Shown: one piece after another, positions 17,776-26,888 of the stretch | How the letters are laid out: each line of letters begins with the position of its first letter | Numbering within the stretch: position 1 is the first letter of the stretch | From: Prochlorococcus sp. AG-409-G20 | GTDB lineage: Bacteria; Cyanobacteriota; Cyanobacteriia; PCC-6307; Cyanobiaceae | Assembly: GCA_003215775.1 (NCBI GenBank) | Contig: QCJW01000010.1 | Span: 1 to 63,974 of the forward strand | Length of the DNA: 63,974 nucleotides | Reading direction: 5' to 3' | Translations under genes and position numbers: made by a program | The notes under the pieces: model-generated | Database searches by the model: none | What the model was told of the DNA's origin: nothing | The model's input: only the letters and a program-made list of their open reading frames with translations

Positions 17776-19200
17776 TTGGGAAGACTAATTTCCAAATGTT
17801 TTGTCAGTGTTGTTGCAGGAGTTTTTACTTGTGCAATTCTTCCTGGTCAGGTTGCTTTCGCTGCTTCAAGGAAGATTATGCGAGTTTTTCTATTAGATTC
17901 AAATCAGGTTAGATTTCGTGCTGCAGGAAGGCAACCGCTTTTTGTTGAAGCCCCTGGATTAGATAAGAAGAGAGCTAGATCTGTGCAGGTTTTGCACACA
18001 GAAGGATCTAATAAGATGCAGTTGGTATTAACTGAACGCACTGCTGGTTCTCATTCTTTTCCTTTAAACGGTCTAGTAAAGATTAGTTCAAATGATCCTC
18101 GTGGTGTATGGCTCGGTAAACATCGCTATAGAGGAGAATTAAGAGTTTACTTTGTTGAAAATCAATTAAGAGTAATTAACCATATTGATCTTGAGAAATA
18201 TTTAATCAGTGTCGTTGGTAGTGAAATGCCAAAATCATGGCCTATGGCAGCTTTGAAGGCTCAGGCTGTTGCAGCTAGAACATATGCACTTCAGAAAATT
18301 CGTAAAAGTTCTTTTTTTGATGTGGCTGCTAATGAAACCAGCCAAGTTTATTTAGGGATAGAAGCTGAAACTCCAACAACGACTGAGGCTGTAAGGAGAA
18401 CTCGCTCGCTTGTAATGACTCACAAAGGGAGAATAATTAATGCAGTGTTTCATAGCAGTTCAGGGGGGATGACTGAGAATAGTGGTTCTTTGTGGCGAAA
18501 TCAGTTGCCTTATTTAGTTAGTGTTAAGGATGATGATCAGCACAGTCCCAAACATCACTGGGATTTGATAATCCATCACTATGATTTGAAGAAAATCTTT
18601 CCTGAAACTAATGGAGTTTTAGATATTGAATTGGTTAGTCTGAGTAAAACTGGAAGGGTTCTAAAAGCTATTATTCATGGACCTTTGGCTTCTATCTCTT
18701 TGAGCGGAAAAGAACTTCGTAATAGGCTTAAGTTAAAGAGTAGTTTGGTTAGGTTCAAGTTTATTCCAATTGAATTAATCAAGAGGAAAAAATATAACTC
18801 ATATTTTTATTCCTTCTTGGATTCAAAGAATTTTAGAAGAGAATCTCCTTCTCCTGATATGAGAAGTTCTAGAGGTTTTTGGAGAGATTGGAGTAAGGGT
18901 GGAGAATCTATTGTTGATATAGATATTCCGGAATTCTCAGAACCTCCAGCGATGTCTTTGCCAGGCTTAAAACAACTGCCTGCTATTGAACCGTCAATTG
19001 CAAGTTCACCTGTTAGCACCCTTTCTTCTCCTGTGTCAGTTTCAGGTAAGAGTCTTGCTCTTTTGGCTAGGGGTTTTGGAGCAGGACACGGTGTAGGGAT
19101 GAGTCAATGGGGTGCCCATGGGATGGCTTCAAAGGGGATAGGGTTTCGGAAGATTCTTACTCATTACTACACAGGAGTCGCGATTGGCTCTTATAAATAG
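17776..19200 (+). CDS. SpoIID/LytB domain protein, exported
   Basis: A 474-residue protein with an N-terminal signal peptide (hydrophobic stretch to AFAAS near residue 31), a central SpoIID domain (VNQ/ENQLRVINHIDLEKYL, SEMPKSWPMAALKAQAVAARTYAL, and HSSSGGMTENS), and a C-terminal GFGAGHGVGMSQWGAHGMA block that is the other hallmark of the family. SpoIID proteins are lytic transglycosylases acting on peptidoglycan stripped of stem peptides; in cyanobacteria this type is annotated as a sporulation-like protein although no spores form. Likely start is TTG. A low-complexity Ser/Pro insert (about 350-430) separates the two conserved parts. Confidence 0.9.
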   Translation: MGRLISKCFVSVVAGVFTCAILPGQVAFAASRKIMRVFLLDSNQVRFRAAGRQPLFVEAPGLDKKRARSVQVLHTEGSNKMQLVLTERTAGSHSFPLNGLVKISSNDPRGVWLGKHRYRGELRVYFVENQLRVINHIDLEKYLISVVGSEMPKSWPMAALKAQAVAARTYALQKIRKSSFFDVAANETSQVYLGIEAETPTTTEAVRRTRSLVMTHKGRIINAVFHSSSGGMTENSGSLWRNQLPYLVSVKDDDQHSPKHHWDLIIHHYDLKKIFPETNGVLDIELVSLSKTGRVLKAIIHGPLASISLSGKELRNRLKLKSSLVRFKFIPIELIKRKKYNSYFYSFLDSKNFRRESPSPDMRSSRGFWRDWSKGGESIVDIDIPEFSEPPAMSLPGLKQLPAIEPSIASSPVSTLSSPVSVSGKSLALLARGFGAGHGVGMSQWGAHGMASKGIGFRKILTHYYTGVAIGSYK

Positions 19201-19287
19201 TATTGAGATTAGAAGGTGCCTAGATTTAATCAGATCTATTGATATAAAGAATACATTGAGATTGTAAATTCTCAGCATAGTCACAAG

Positions 19288-20070
19288 GTGTCAAAGTTGA
19301 TTGCTTCAAATAACTTTCCTTCCAAGATGATTGTAAGAGCTAATCAATCAGATCTTGTTGAAGAACTTGTTGACGAAATTGAATTGGAACTTCAAAAACG
19401 TTTGTTTGAAACTTCTCCTAAACCAATTGGCCTTGCAACTGGAAGAACTATGACATCTGTTTATAGTTCATTACTAACTCGTCTGAAACGGTGGCCAGCA
19501 CATCAACTAGAAAGTCTCCTTGAAGGATGGTGTAGTTTTAACCTTGATGAATATGTTGGCTTGGGAGTTGAAGACATTCCAAGTTTTATTAGATATATGT
19601 CATGTTACTTAGGTGATCCATTGCAGTTAGGCCCAAAGCAATTATTTATACCTAATGGAATTGCGAAGGACCCTAATCATGAGGCTTTTCTTTATCTTCA
19701 GAAGTTAAATTCATGTGGGGGTATCGGGATGCAATTGCTTGGCTTAGGTGCTAATGGTCACATAGGATTTAATGAGCCGCCAAGTGGATCAGAATCTTCA
19801 TGCAGAGTAGTTTGTTTATCCCCTTTCACTAAAAAGCAAAATGCTTTTGCATTTGGTGGTGAAGTTGATAAAGTTCCTGATTATGCAATTACTCTTGGAA
19901 TACAGGAGATATTGCAAGCTGAGAAAATTCATTTAGTCGTAACGGGGCAAACTAAGGCTAGTATTCTTTCTAAACTTTTAAACTCTTCGGTTTCAGAAGA
20001 TCTTCCTGCAAGTTGGTTAAAGCTTCATTCTAATGTGTATATTTGGGCTGATCAATCAGCAATAGAATAG
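19288..20070 (+). CDS. nagB: Glucosamine-6-phosphate deaminase / 6-phosphogluconolactonase-like protein
   Basis: A 260-residue protein of the NagB/RpiA superfamily. Visible motifs are the phosphate-binding GLATGRTMTSVYSSL, the catalytic loop FNLDEYVGLG, and LGLGANGHIGFNEPPSG with the active-site His and Glu. These favour glucosamine-6-phosphate deaminase, which makes fructose-6-phosphate and ammonia, over 6-phosphogluconolactonase. It starts at GTG. It lies downstream of the SpoIID-like peptidoglycan gene on the same strand by about 90 bases, so a link to amino-sugar recycling is conceivable. Confidence 0.82.
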   Translation: MSKLIASNNFPSKMIVRANQSDLVEELVDEIELELQKRLFETSPKPIGLATGRTMTSVYSSLLTRLKRWPAHQLESLLEGWCSFNLDEYVGLGVEDIPSFIRYMSCYLGDPLQLGPKQLFIPNGIAKDPNHEAFLYLQKLNSCGGIGMQLLGLGANGHIGFNEPPSGSESSCRVVCLSPFTKKQNAFAFGGEVDKVPDYAITLGIQEILQAEKIHLVVTGQTKASILSKLLNSSVSEDLPASWLKLHSNVYIWADQSAIE

Positions 20071-20090
20071 TAAATATGATCAACTTATTT

Positions 20091-21020
20091 TTAGCCACGT
20101 GCATTAAATACTACTTTGGGTTGGATCATTAAAGAATTATTTGCAACGGCAATGCCTGCAAGCTCTCCTGTCTTATCTATAATAACTAAATTTATTGAAT
20201 TTCTATTTATATTAAATGATTTAGATTTTATATCTTTTCCTAATCTACTTTCTTCTACGAGAAATTGACGCCCTGTTCTCCAGTATAAGTTTTCTTGATC
20301 TGTTACTAGTTTTAATTTCGGTAAATGATTCAGTGCTTCTAATGGGTTAATAAGTGAAGGGATCTCGCCTGTCTGTGATACTTGAGGTAATGGAATTGAT
20401 TGACTTTCTTTAAACCCAAGGGCTTGAGTTCTCCTGAGTTTAGCCAATGCACCTCCACATCTTATTTTGCTTCCAAGGTCTCGTGCTATTGATCTAATAT
20501 AAGTTCCTGATGAGCAATGTAATTTGATTTCCAGTTGTCCAATGGCTGGGTCCCATTTAATTAGATTTAGCTTGTGAATTGTTACTTCCTTTGTGGGTAG
20601 AATAAATGATTCACCTCTTCTAGCTTTTTTATAAGCTCTTTCACCTTGCAAGTTGACACTGGAAAATTTAGGTGGACATTGCTTGATGTCACCACGAAAT
20701 TCACTGAGATATTTCTCTAGTTCTAGAGTGTTTATATCTGGCCATGATTTTTTACAAATAACTTCTCCTTCTAAATCATCAGTGTTTGTCGTTATTCCTA
20801 GCTGAATTGTCCCATAATATGATTTGTCACTGGGTAGATAGGGAAGCAATCTAGTTGCATTTCCTAATGCGATAGGTAGGATTCCTGTCACTGCTGGATC
20901 TAGTGTCCCTCCATGGCCTACTCGTTTGATTGCATAGACTTTTCGTAATCTGCTAACACAGTCATGAGAGGTAATCCCTGCGGGCTTGTCTATGACTAAA
21001 AACCCAAAAGGGGTTTTCAC
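20091..21020 (-). CDS. truB: tRNA pseudouridine-55 synthase
   Basis: TruB converts U55 in the T loop of tRNAs to pseudouridine. The 309-residue protein shows GFLVIDKPAGITSHDCV at the start, the catalytic aspartate in GHGGTLDPAVTGILPIALG, and SSGTYIRSIARDLG further on. A C-terminal extension of about 80 residues is weakly conserved. It is transcribed convergently with the nagB-like gene (20-base gap) and divergently from the methyltransferase at 21115. Confidence 0.94.
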   Translation of the reverse strand: MKTPFGFLVIDKPAGITSHDCVSRLRKVYAIKRVGHGGTLDPAVTGILPIALGNATRLLPYLPSDKSYYGTIQLGITTNTDDLEGEVICKKSWPDINTLELEKYLSEFRGDIKQCPPKFSSVNLQGERAYKKARRGESFILPTKEVTIHKLNLIKWDPAIGQLEIKLHCSSGTYIRSIARDLGSKIRCGGALAKLRRTQALGFKESQSIPLPQVSQTGEIPSLINPLEALNHLPKLKLVTDQENLYWRTGRQFLVEESRLGKDIKSKSFNINRNSINLVIIDKTGELAGIAVANNSLMIQPKVVFNARG

Positions 21021-21114
21021 TATTTAATGCTCCTCAAAGAGGATGATGATAAATTCCTTTTAAATGCCTGAAATGTCATAAAGGACTAAGTTAATACCTA
21101 TAGGGTATTTGATT

Positions 21115-21879
21115 ATGCATCAGTCTTTAGAAAGAGCTGAAATTAATGTAGAAAGATTTCTTCGGACGGGTTTTGATTTGAAGCAACATTTGGCTAGTTA
21201 CTTGCAATTATCTGTGAATCAACTCGAGAGCCTTTTGCCTTGTGGTTCGGATGACCTGGCAGCTATTCATCCCGGCTCTTTAACCTCTAAGGATGCATCT
21301 GATTTTTATGAAAAAGAAGTCGGGACTGCCCATTTATTAGATCTTGCAGCATGGCATCTTAGGAGTGCTGATTACATTGCAAATACTTTGCGCCTTCAAA
21401 ATATTTTTGCTCGTGGCCAAGTTTTGGATTTCGGAGGAGGTATTGGCACTCATGCACTTGCTTTGGGAGCTCATCCGGAAGTTGACCATGTTTGGTTTGT
21501 TGATTTAAATCCAGATAATCGGAACTTTGTTAAGCAACGAGCTGAAATGCTTGGGTTGTCTGAAATGATTTCTGTACACAGGGACCTTCAAAGCACTGGA
21601 ACAATTTCTTTTGATACTTTGGTTTGTCTCGATGTGTTAGAACATTTGCCGAATCCTTCTAAGACTCTTATCTCTTTTCTGGAAAGATTATCTCCCCAAT
21701 CAATCCTGCTGATGAATTGGTATTTCTTTAAAGGATTTAAAGGGGAGTACCCGTTTCACTTTGATGATATTGCAATGATTAAAGAGTTTTTTGAAACTCT
21801 TCAAAGTAAGTTTATCGAAATTTTTCACCCTTTTTTGATTACAACACGTGCCTATCAACCTTCTAAAAAAAATATATAG
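21115..21879 (+). CDS. Class I SAM-dependent methyltransferase
   Basis: A protein of about 254 residues. A helical N-terminal region of about 90 residues precedes the SAM-binding fold, with motif I VLDFGGGIGTHALALG, motif II VWFVDLNPDN and a motif IV-like DTLVCLDVLEHLPNPSKTL. The core resembles UbiE/Methyltransf_11-type enzymes; the substrate is unknown. I prefer the ATG at 21115 to the TTG two codons earlier. The inverted repeat AATACC-TATA-GGGTATT overlaps the region just before the start. The gene is convergent with rpmA, 12 bases apart. Confidence 0.78.
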   Translation: MHQSLERAEINVERFLRTGFDLKQHLASYLQLSVNQLESLLPCGSDDLAAIHPGSLTSKDASDFYEKEVGTAHLLDLAAWHLRSADYIANTLRLQNIFARGQVLDFGGGIGTHALALGAHPEVDHVWFVDLNPDNRNFVKQRAEMLGLSEMISVHRDLQSTGTISFDTLVCLDVLEHLPNPSKTLISFLERLSPQSILLMNWYFFKGFKGEYPFHFDDIAMIKEFFETLQSKFIEIFHPFLITTRAYQPSKKNI

Positions 21880-21891
21880 ATCTTTTATTTA

Positions 21892-22158
21892 TTATTTGGC
21901 AAGTGCAACATTGATCCGTTTACGGTTACGCAATCCGCGTTTAATACTTTCAAAATTAACTATCCCATCTTTTAAGGCGAATAAGGTGTCATCTTTTCCT
22001 CTGCCTACGTTTATTCCAGGAAGTACTGAAGTCCCTCTTTGTCTTATGAGGATTGAACCTGCGGTTACTGTTTCACCTCCATAGGCCTTGACCCCAAGTC
22101 TTTTGGAATTGGAGTCTCTACCATTGCGTGTTGAACCAGTACCTTTTTTATGTGCCAT
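21892..22158 (-). CDS. rpmA: 50S ribosomal protein L27
   Basis: L27 is a short basic protein of the large subunit reaching into the peptidyl transferase centre. At 88 residues, it begins [17 protein letters not shown], directly recognisable, followed by [18 protein letters not shown] and the RQRGT loop. The family's conserved N-terminus needs no cleavage here. It is 30 bases downstream of rplU on the same strand, the standard rplU-rpmA operon. Confidence 0.98.
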   Translation of the reverse strand: MAHKKGTGSTRNGRDSNSKRLGVKAYGGETVTAGSILIRQRGTSVLPGINVGRGKDDTLFALKDGIVNFESIKRGLRNRKRINVALAK

Positions 22159-22188
22159 TGGGATGAAAAGATAAGTGTGAATGTAGTG

Positions 22189-22629
22189 TTATTTGGCTGA
22201 GGCAGCCTTAGTTGAGGAGGTCTTAGTTGAGGATGCTTTAGAAGTCTCAACTTTAGCGGAAGATGACTTTCCCTCAATAGAAATAGACTCGACTAATACC
22301 CTGGTTAGTTCTTGACGATGGCCATTCTTTGTTCGAGTTTTTTTCTTGGGTCTCATTTTATATACGATTATCTTTGGACCTCTTCTGTGAGCTAGAACTT
22401 TAAGTTTGATAGTTGCACCTTTTATATAGGGCTTGCCCAAAGTTATCTTCTTCCCGTCATTTATAAGTAAGACATTGTCCAAGGTAACTTTCTCATCAAC
22501 CTTGGCCTTGAGACGATCTAAATCGTAGTATCGATCAGCTTGAAGCCAAAATTGTTGACCGCAAGTCTCAACAATGGCATATGGGCCTGGTTGGCTATCA
22601 ACTGATGAGGAAGGAGATTCTTTGGGCAT
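22189..22629 (-). CDS. rplU: 50S ribosomal protein L21 with N- and C-terminal extensions
   Basis: L21 binds 23S rRNA on the large subunit. The core (YAIVETCGQQFWLQADRYYDL through KIIVYKMRPKKKTRTKNGHRQ) is normal for L21, which is typically close to 100 residues; here the protein is 146 residues. About 17 residues precede the core, and the C-terminus carries a low-complexity Ser/Thr/Lys/Ala tail (KASSTKTSSTKAASAK, residues about 131-146) encoded by a repetitive stretch. The tail is likely disordered. First gene of the rplU-rpmA operon, divergent from kaiB. Confidence 0.97.
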   Translation of the reverse strand: MPKESPSSSVDSQPGPYAIVETCGQQFWLQADRYYDLDRLKAKVDEKVTLDNVLLINDGKKITLGKPYIKGATIKLKVLAHRRGPKIIVYKMRPKKKTRTKNGHRQELTRVLVESISIEGKSSSAKVETSKASSTKTSSTKAASAK

Positions 22630-22822
22630 GAATTTTAGACGCCTATAGGCTCGATTTAATTATCTTTGGGCAATAGCTCAAAAGTAAATTAATTCGATTT
22701 GGCCTATTAGCAGTCTTAGAAAGAAGTTACATCCTCTCTTCTAACAGCACTATTAGTCAAGCTTATGTTGTTTAAATGTATTTTCTGAAAGCTTTTTCTT
22801 ATGAGATCTATAGACTCTGCTT
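22630..22822. promoter_or_regulatory. Intergenic region between rplU and kaiB; kaiA absent
   Basis: This 193-base gap separates the divergent rplU-rpmA and kaiB-kaiC units and must contain both promoters. In Synechococcus elongatus kaiA lies immediately upstream of kaiB; here the space is too short for a full kaiA and I see no KaiA-like frame on either strand. I see no obvious operator or strong hairpin. Confidence 0.5.
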
Positions 22823-23182
22823 ATGAAACCTAAAAAAACTTACATTCTGAAGCTTTATGTTGCCGGAAACACTCCCAACTCTATGAGAGCTCTTAAAACC
22901 CTTAGAGAAATACTTGATACAGAATTTCAAGGTGTCTATGCTTTGAAGATAATTGATGTGTTGAAGAATCCTCAGCTTGCAGAGGAAGATAAAATCTTGG
23001 CTACTCCAACGTTATCTAAGATTCTGCCTCCACCCGTTCGCAGAATAATCGGTGACTTGTCGGATAGAGAAAGAGTCTTGATAGGACTGGACTTGCTTTA
23101 TGACGAATTAGATGATCAAGGGTTGATTTCTTCTGATTTCGTTGGGTTTGCAGAAGAGAACATTACCCAAGGAAATCCTTAA
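22823..23182 (+). CDS. kaiB: Circadian clock protein KaiB
   Basis: KaiB binds the phosphorylated KaiC hexamer and drives the dephosphorylation phase of the clock, after switching to a thioredoxin-like fold. The protein has the core [20 protein letters not shown], then [23 protein letters not shown] and [19 protein letters not shown]. It is 119 residues, a little longer than the usual 102-105, with an extra acidic C-terminal stretch ([15 protein letters not shown]). It lies 66 bases upstream of kaiC on the same strand; a joint transcript is expected. Confidence 0.97.
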   Translation: MKPKKTYILKLYVAGNTPNSMRALKTLREILDTEFQGVYALKIIDVLKNPQLAEEDKILATPTLSKILPPPVRRIIGDLSDRERVLIGLDLLYDELDDQGLISSDFVGFAEENITQGNP

Positions 23183-23248
23183 GTCTCCTAGTGGAGCTGA
23201 TGTCTAACTGGAAATTTGTGTATAGGTTTTCATTAGTAATTGGTGACT

Positions 23249-24784
23249 ATGAAGTCGTCCTCTCCAGACTCTCCTGTCAAGATGCAGGTCCAGAAGCTCC
23301 CGACTGGAATCGAGGGGTTTGATGATGTATGCCAAGGAGGCTTGCCTACAGGTCGAAGCACACTTGTTAGCGGGACCTCTGGTACTGGTAAGACAGTTTT
23401 CTCGCTCCAATATCTTCATCATGGGATTCGCCATTTTGACGAGGCTGGAATTTTTGTCACTTTTGAAGAGTCTCCTGCAGATATTATTAGGAATGCAGCA
23501 AGTTTTGACTGGGATCTTCAAGAGCTGATAGATCAAGATAAGCTTTTTATTCTTGATGCTTCTCCAGATCCTGATGGACAAGATGTGGCAGGAAGCTTTG
23601 ATTTGTCAGGATTAATTGAGAGAATTACTTATGCAATAAAAAAATATAAGGCTAAGCGAGTAGCAATTGATTCGATGACTGCTGTGTTTCAACAATATGA
23701 TGCTATTTATGTTGTAAGGAGAGAGATTTTTCGTTTAATTGCTCGTTTAAAGGAGATAGGTGTAACAACAGTTATGACCACTGAGCGTATAGATGAATAT
23801 GGGCCAATTGCAAGGTATGGAGTTGAAGAATTCGTTTCCGATAATGTTGTAATTCTGAGGAATGTATTAGAAGCGGAGAAAAGGAGAAGAACAGTTGAGA
23901 TACTTAAGTTGAGAGGGACAACTCATATGAAAGGAGAATTCCCTTTCACAATGGGTGCGGAAGGAATAAGTGTCTTCCCTTTAGGTGCAATGCGCCTAAC
24001 TCAAAGATCTTCGAATGTCCGAATTAGTTCGGGTGTGCCAAATCTTGATGAAATGTGTGGAGGAGGATTCTTTCAAGATTCAATCATCCTCGCCACAGGA
24101 GCAACTGGTACTGGAAAAACAATGTTGGTTTCGAAGTTTATTGAAGATGCTTATCGAAATAAAGAACGCGCAATCCTCTTTGCTTATGAAGAGTCTCGAG
24201 CGCAGCTTTTACGTAATGCAACTAGTTGGGGTATTGATTTTGAAGAGATGGAAAGAGATGGTTTGTTGAAAATTATCTGTGCTTATCCTGAGTCAACAGG
24301 CTTAGAAGATCATCTCCAAATTATAAAGACTGAAATTACTCAATTTAAGCCCTCAAGATTGGCAATTGACTCTCTTTCGGCCTTGGCTCGTGGAGTGAGT
24401 CTAAATGCTTTTAGACAATTTGTGATTGGGGTAACAGGATATGCAAAACAAGAGGAAATTGCAGGCTTCTTTACAAATACAGCAGAGGAATTCATGGGAA
24501 GTCATTCAATTACTGACTCTCATATATCTACAATTACTGATACAATACTTTTGCTTCAGTATGTAGAGATTAGAGGAGAGATGGCACGAGCAGTTAATGT
24601 ATTTAAGATGAGAGGTTCATGGCATGATAAACGAATTCGTGAGTTTATTATTACAAGCAAAGGACCTGAAATAAAAGATTCATTTGCAAATTTTGAACAG
24701 ATCTTTAGTGGAGCCCCCCATCGTATTAGCGTTGATGAAAAAGGTGATTTGCCAGGAGTATTTAAAAAAATTGATATGAATTAG
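23249..24784 (+). CDS. kaiC: Circadian clock ATPase/kinase KaiC
   Basis: KaiC is the hexameric two-domain RecA-like ATPase that keeps circadian time by rhythmic phosphorylation. Both domains are intact: CI with Walker A GTSGTGKT (about residues 42-49) and the catalytic Glu pair in FVTFEESPA, CII with GATGTGKT (about 284-291) and FAYEESRAQ. The CII phosphorylation pair Ser-Thr is present in DSHISTITDT (about 427-428). The C-terminal tail (RISVDEKGDLPGVFKK) is shorter and different from that of Synechococcus elongatus, where it is the KaiA-binding segment. ATG at 23249 chosen; TTG/GTG codons lie 2-3 codons earlier. Confidence 0.97.
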   Translation: MKSSSPDSPVKMQVQKLPTGIEGFDDVCQGGLPTGRSTLVSGTSGTGKTVFSLQYLHHGIRHFDEAGIFVTFEESPADIIRNAASFDWDLQELIDQDKLFILDASPDPDGQDVAGSFDLSGLIERITYAIKKYKAKRVAIDSMTAVFQQYDAIYVVRREIFRLIARLKEIGVTTVMTTERIDEYGPIARYGVEEFVSDNVVILRNVLEAEKRRRTVEILKLRGTTHMKGEFPFTMGAEGISVFPLGAMRLTQRSSNVRISSGVPNLDEMCGGGFFQDSIILATGATGTGKTMLVSKFIEDAYRNKERAILFAYEESRAQLLRNATSWGIDFEEMERDGLLKIICAYPESTGLEDHLQIIKTEITQFKPSRLAIDSLSALARGVSLNAFRQFVIGVTGYAKQEEIAGFFTNTAEEFMGSHSITDSHISTITDTILLLQYVEIRGEMARAVNVFKMRGSWHDKRIREFIITSKGPEIKDSFANFEQIFSGAPHRISVDEKGDLPGVFKKIDMN

Positions 24785-24785
24785 C

Positions 24786-24801
24786 GGATCAAAGCTGATC
24801 C
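24786..24801. terminator. Possible short bidirectional terminator between kaiC and nblS
   Basis: A six-base stem (GGATCA / TGATCC) with a four-base loop fills most of the 22-base gap between the convergent kaiC and nblS stops. The following sequence is T-rich but not a clean T run, so termination efficiency is uncertain. Confidence 0.35.
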
Positions 24802-24806
24802 TGTAT

Positions 24807-26864
24807 TTATATGCTTTCTGTTCTCCAGTTTTTGTTTTTTCTCTCTAATTGGAGTTGAAGTTCATCCTTGTCTGCACCCTCCAGAGGAAGTTCAAACCAG
24901 AAAGTTGTTCCTACATCAGGTTCGCTAGCTAGCCTTACCTGTCCTCCATGTTTCTCAATAATTCCTCTTACTATTGAAAGTCCTAACCCTGTTCCTGCCT
25001 CTGTGTGCACTGTGTTTTCTACACGAAAGAATCGGTCAAAAATGTTTCTCTGATCATTATAACTAATGCCGCATCCTGTATCTCCAATCTCAACACGTAG
25101 CTTTGGTAAAGGAGAAATAAGCTCACAATGTGGTGCTGAATCAGTGCTTGTTAAAGGTGTAAAGTTGCAAATATCTGGCCAAGTGTAGGCTTTTATTCTG
25201 ATAGTTCCTCCATCTTTATTGAATTTCAAACCATTGCCAATTAAGTTGTCCATTACTTGAAGAAGTAAATCCCAATTGCCTAAAATCTTTGGGAGACTGT
25301 CTTCTATATCAAGTTGAAGTTTAACCTTCTTATCGTCAGCATTAAGTTTATAGTTGCGAATTATTTGTTCCATTGCGGTGCGTAAATCAATGGGTTCAAA
25401 TTGAACTTCTCTGCCGGATTCTAATCTAGATAGATCTAGGACATCATTAACTAGCCTTGTTAGTCTATCGGTTTCATTATTTGCAATCTCTAGAAAATCC
25501 TTTTTTTCTTCCTCTGTTAACTGATCTCCAAGATCATATAGTGTTTCTACGTAGCTTTTGATGTTAAAAAGTGGTGTCCTAAGTTCATGCGAAACATTGC
25601 TTATGAATTTACTTTGGACAGCATTCAGCTCAACTTCTCTTGTTAAATCCTGAACTGTCACGGCGATTCCCTTAAGAGTTTCACCTGAAGAATCGTTGAC
25701 GGACTGGAGCATTATTCGTAGTGTTCTGATTGGTTCAGAAAGGCTGCATCTTAAGTCGTTTTTATCTTTACTATTAGTTAATAAAGATGTAAGGGGTGCG
25801 TGTAATTCATTTGCTAGAGACTCTGGAAGTTGATTGATAAAATCTTGACCTTCAATATTTCTTCCCTCCCAGCGGAAGAGTCTTCTTGCTGTTGGATTGA
25901 CTAAAACTATTCTTCCTGCTTCATCAAGAAGAATTGCGCCATCAGCCATTGTTGCAATCAGAGATTGTTGTTTTACTTGAGCCGCTTTTAGTTCTTCAAT
26001 ATTCCCTGCATCATATTCTTCAAGTTGTGAGGCCATTGCATTAAAACCATTCAATAGTTCTCCTAGCTCCCCACTGACAGGAAGAGATACTCTCGATTTA
26101 AAGTTACCTGCTGCAATATCTCTAACACCACGCAAAAGCTCTCTTACGGGTCTTGTAATTGTTCTTGCATTTATTACTGCTCCAAGTATTACTAATACCC
26201 AGATGGAGATGAAAACTGCTACGGTAACTTCTCTTGTTAGGGCAGCGCTTGTCAGGGCTGTTTCGTTAGGCTTTACGCCAATTGCAAGACTCCCGAGATA
26301 TTTTCCCTGCCAAATCAATGGGACAAATACGTCGTTGACTTGTCCTTTAGGTGTGAGATGTTGCCTTACTAGTGGATTTTGAGCTTTTTGCCTGAATTCT
26401 TGGGGTATCTCAATTCTTCGACTTAACTGGAGTTCGCTGTCTTTAATTGTTGGTGTTGCACTAATTGGTATCCCCAAGAAAATCACACCATCTTGATCAG
26501 CAAAAAATATGTAACGCAAGTTTCTGCTAGATCGCCAGAATTGTTCTGCAACATTAGCTAGTTCTCTGGTTTGACCTTTGGCAACTAGCTCAGAGACATT
26601 ACTTGACAATAGAAGGCCTAAATCTTTTGCATATCTGGTGTCATTTAGTCCTGCATCTCTTTGAATAACATTTAGAGAAAAAAATGTAATTCCTGTCATT
26701 AGCAAACTGACACTAAGGGTTGCAATGGCTAGTAACTTTGCTTGAAGACTTATTTCTTGCCACCAAAAATTCAGCTTCTCCCAAATATTCTTAGGTTCTG
26801 AGGGAAGATTGTCTGTTTTGGCTGTGGCCCAAATCTCTAAAGCGGCCTTTTTAGTAGTGGCCAT
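24807..26864 (-). CDS. nblS: Sensor histidine kinase NblS (DspA/Hik33)
   Basis: NblS is the near-universal cyanobacterial and plastid sensor kinase for high light, nutrient and redox stress, acting on response regulators RpaB/SrrA. The 685-residue protein has a short cytosolic N-terminus, TM1 at about 44-66, a periplasmic domain, TM2 at about 213-233, a HAMP linker (RPVRELLRGVRDIAAGNF), a PAS domain (from about 300), the H-box VSHELRTPLF with the phosphoacceptor His at about 426, and HATPase boxes DTGCGISYND, RFFRVE and GTGLGLSIVRG. All catalytic boxes look intact. It sits downstream of purD on the same strand, 24 bases apart. Confidence 0.95.
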   Translation of the reverse strand: MATTKKAALEIWATAKTDNLPSEPKNIWEKLNFWWQEISLQAKLLAIATLSVSLLMTGITFFSLNVIQRDAGLNDTRYAKDLGLLLSSNVSELVAKGQTRELANVAEQFWRSSRNLRYIFFADQDGVIFLGIPISATPTIKDSELQLSRRIEIPQEFRQKAQNPLVRQHLTPKGQVNDVFVPLIWQGKYLGSLAIGVKPNETALTSAALTREVTVAVFISIWVLVILGAVINARTITRPVRELLRGVRDIAAGNFKSRVSLPVSGELGELLNGFNAMASQLEEYDAGNIEELKAAQVKQQSLIATMADGAILLDEAGRIVLVNPTARRLFRWEGRNIEGQDFINQLPESLANELHAPLTSLLTNSKDKNDLRCSLSEPIRTLRIMLQSVNDSSGETLKGIAVTVQDLTREVELNAVQSKFISNVSHELRTPLFNIKSYVETLYDLGDQLTEEEKKDFLEIANNETDRLTRLVNDVLDLSRLESGREVQFEPIDLRTAMEQIIRNYKLNADDKKVKLQLDIEDSLPKILGNWDLLLQVMDNLIGNGLKFNKDGGTIRIKAYTWPDICNFTPLTSTDSAPHCELISPLPKLRVEIGDTGCGISYNDQRNIFDRFFRVENTVHTEAGTGLGLSIVRGIIEKHGGQVRLASEPDVGTTFWFELPLEGADKDELQLQLERKNKNWRTESI

Positions 26865-26888
26865 TTATTTGTATTGACTATTCATAGA

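Noticed and set aside
22630..22822. Possible kaiA remnant upstream of kaiB
   Set aside because: No frame on either strand gives KaiA-like residues; the region is only long enough for promoters.
23204..23581. 125-codon minus-strand frame over the start of kaiC
   Set aside because: Shadow of kaiC, with no ribosome binding site or domain.
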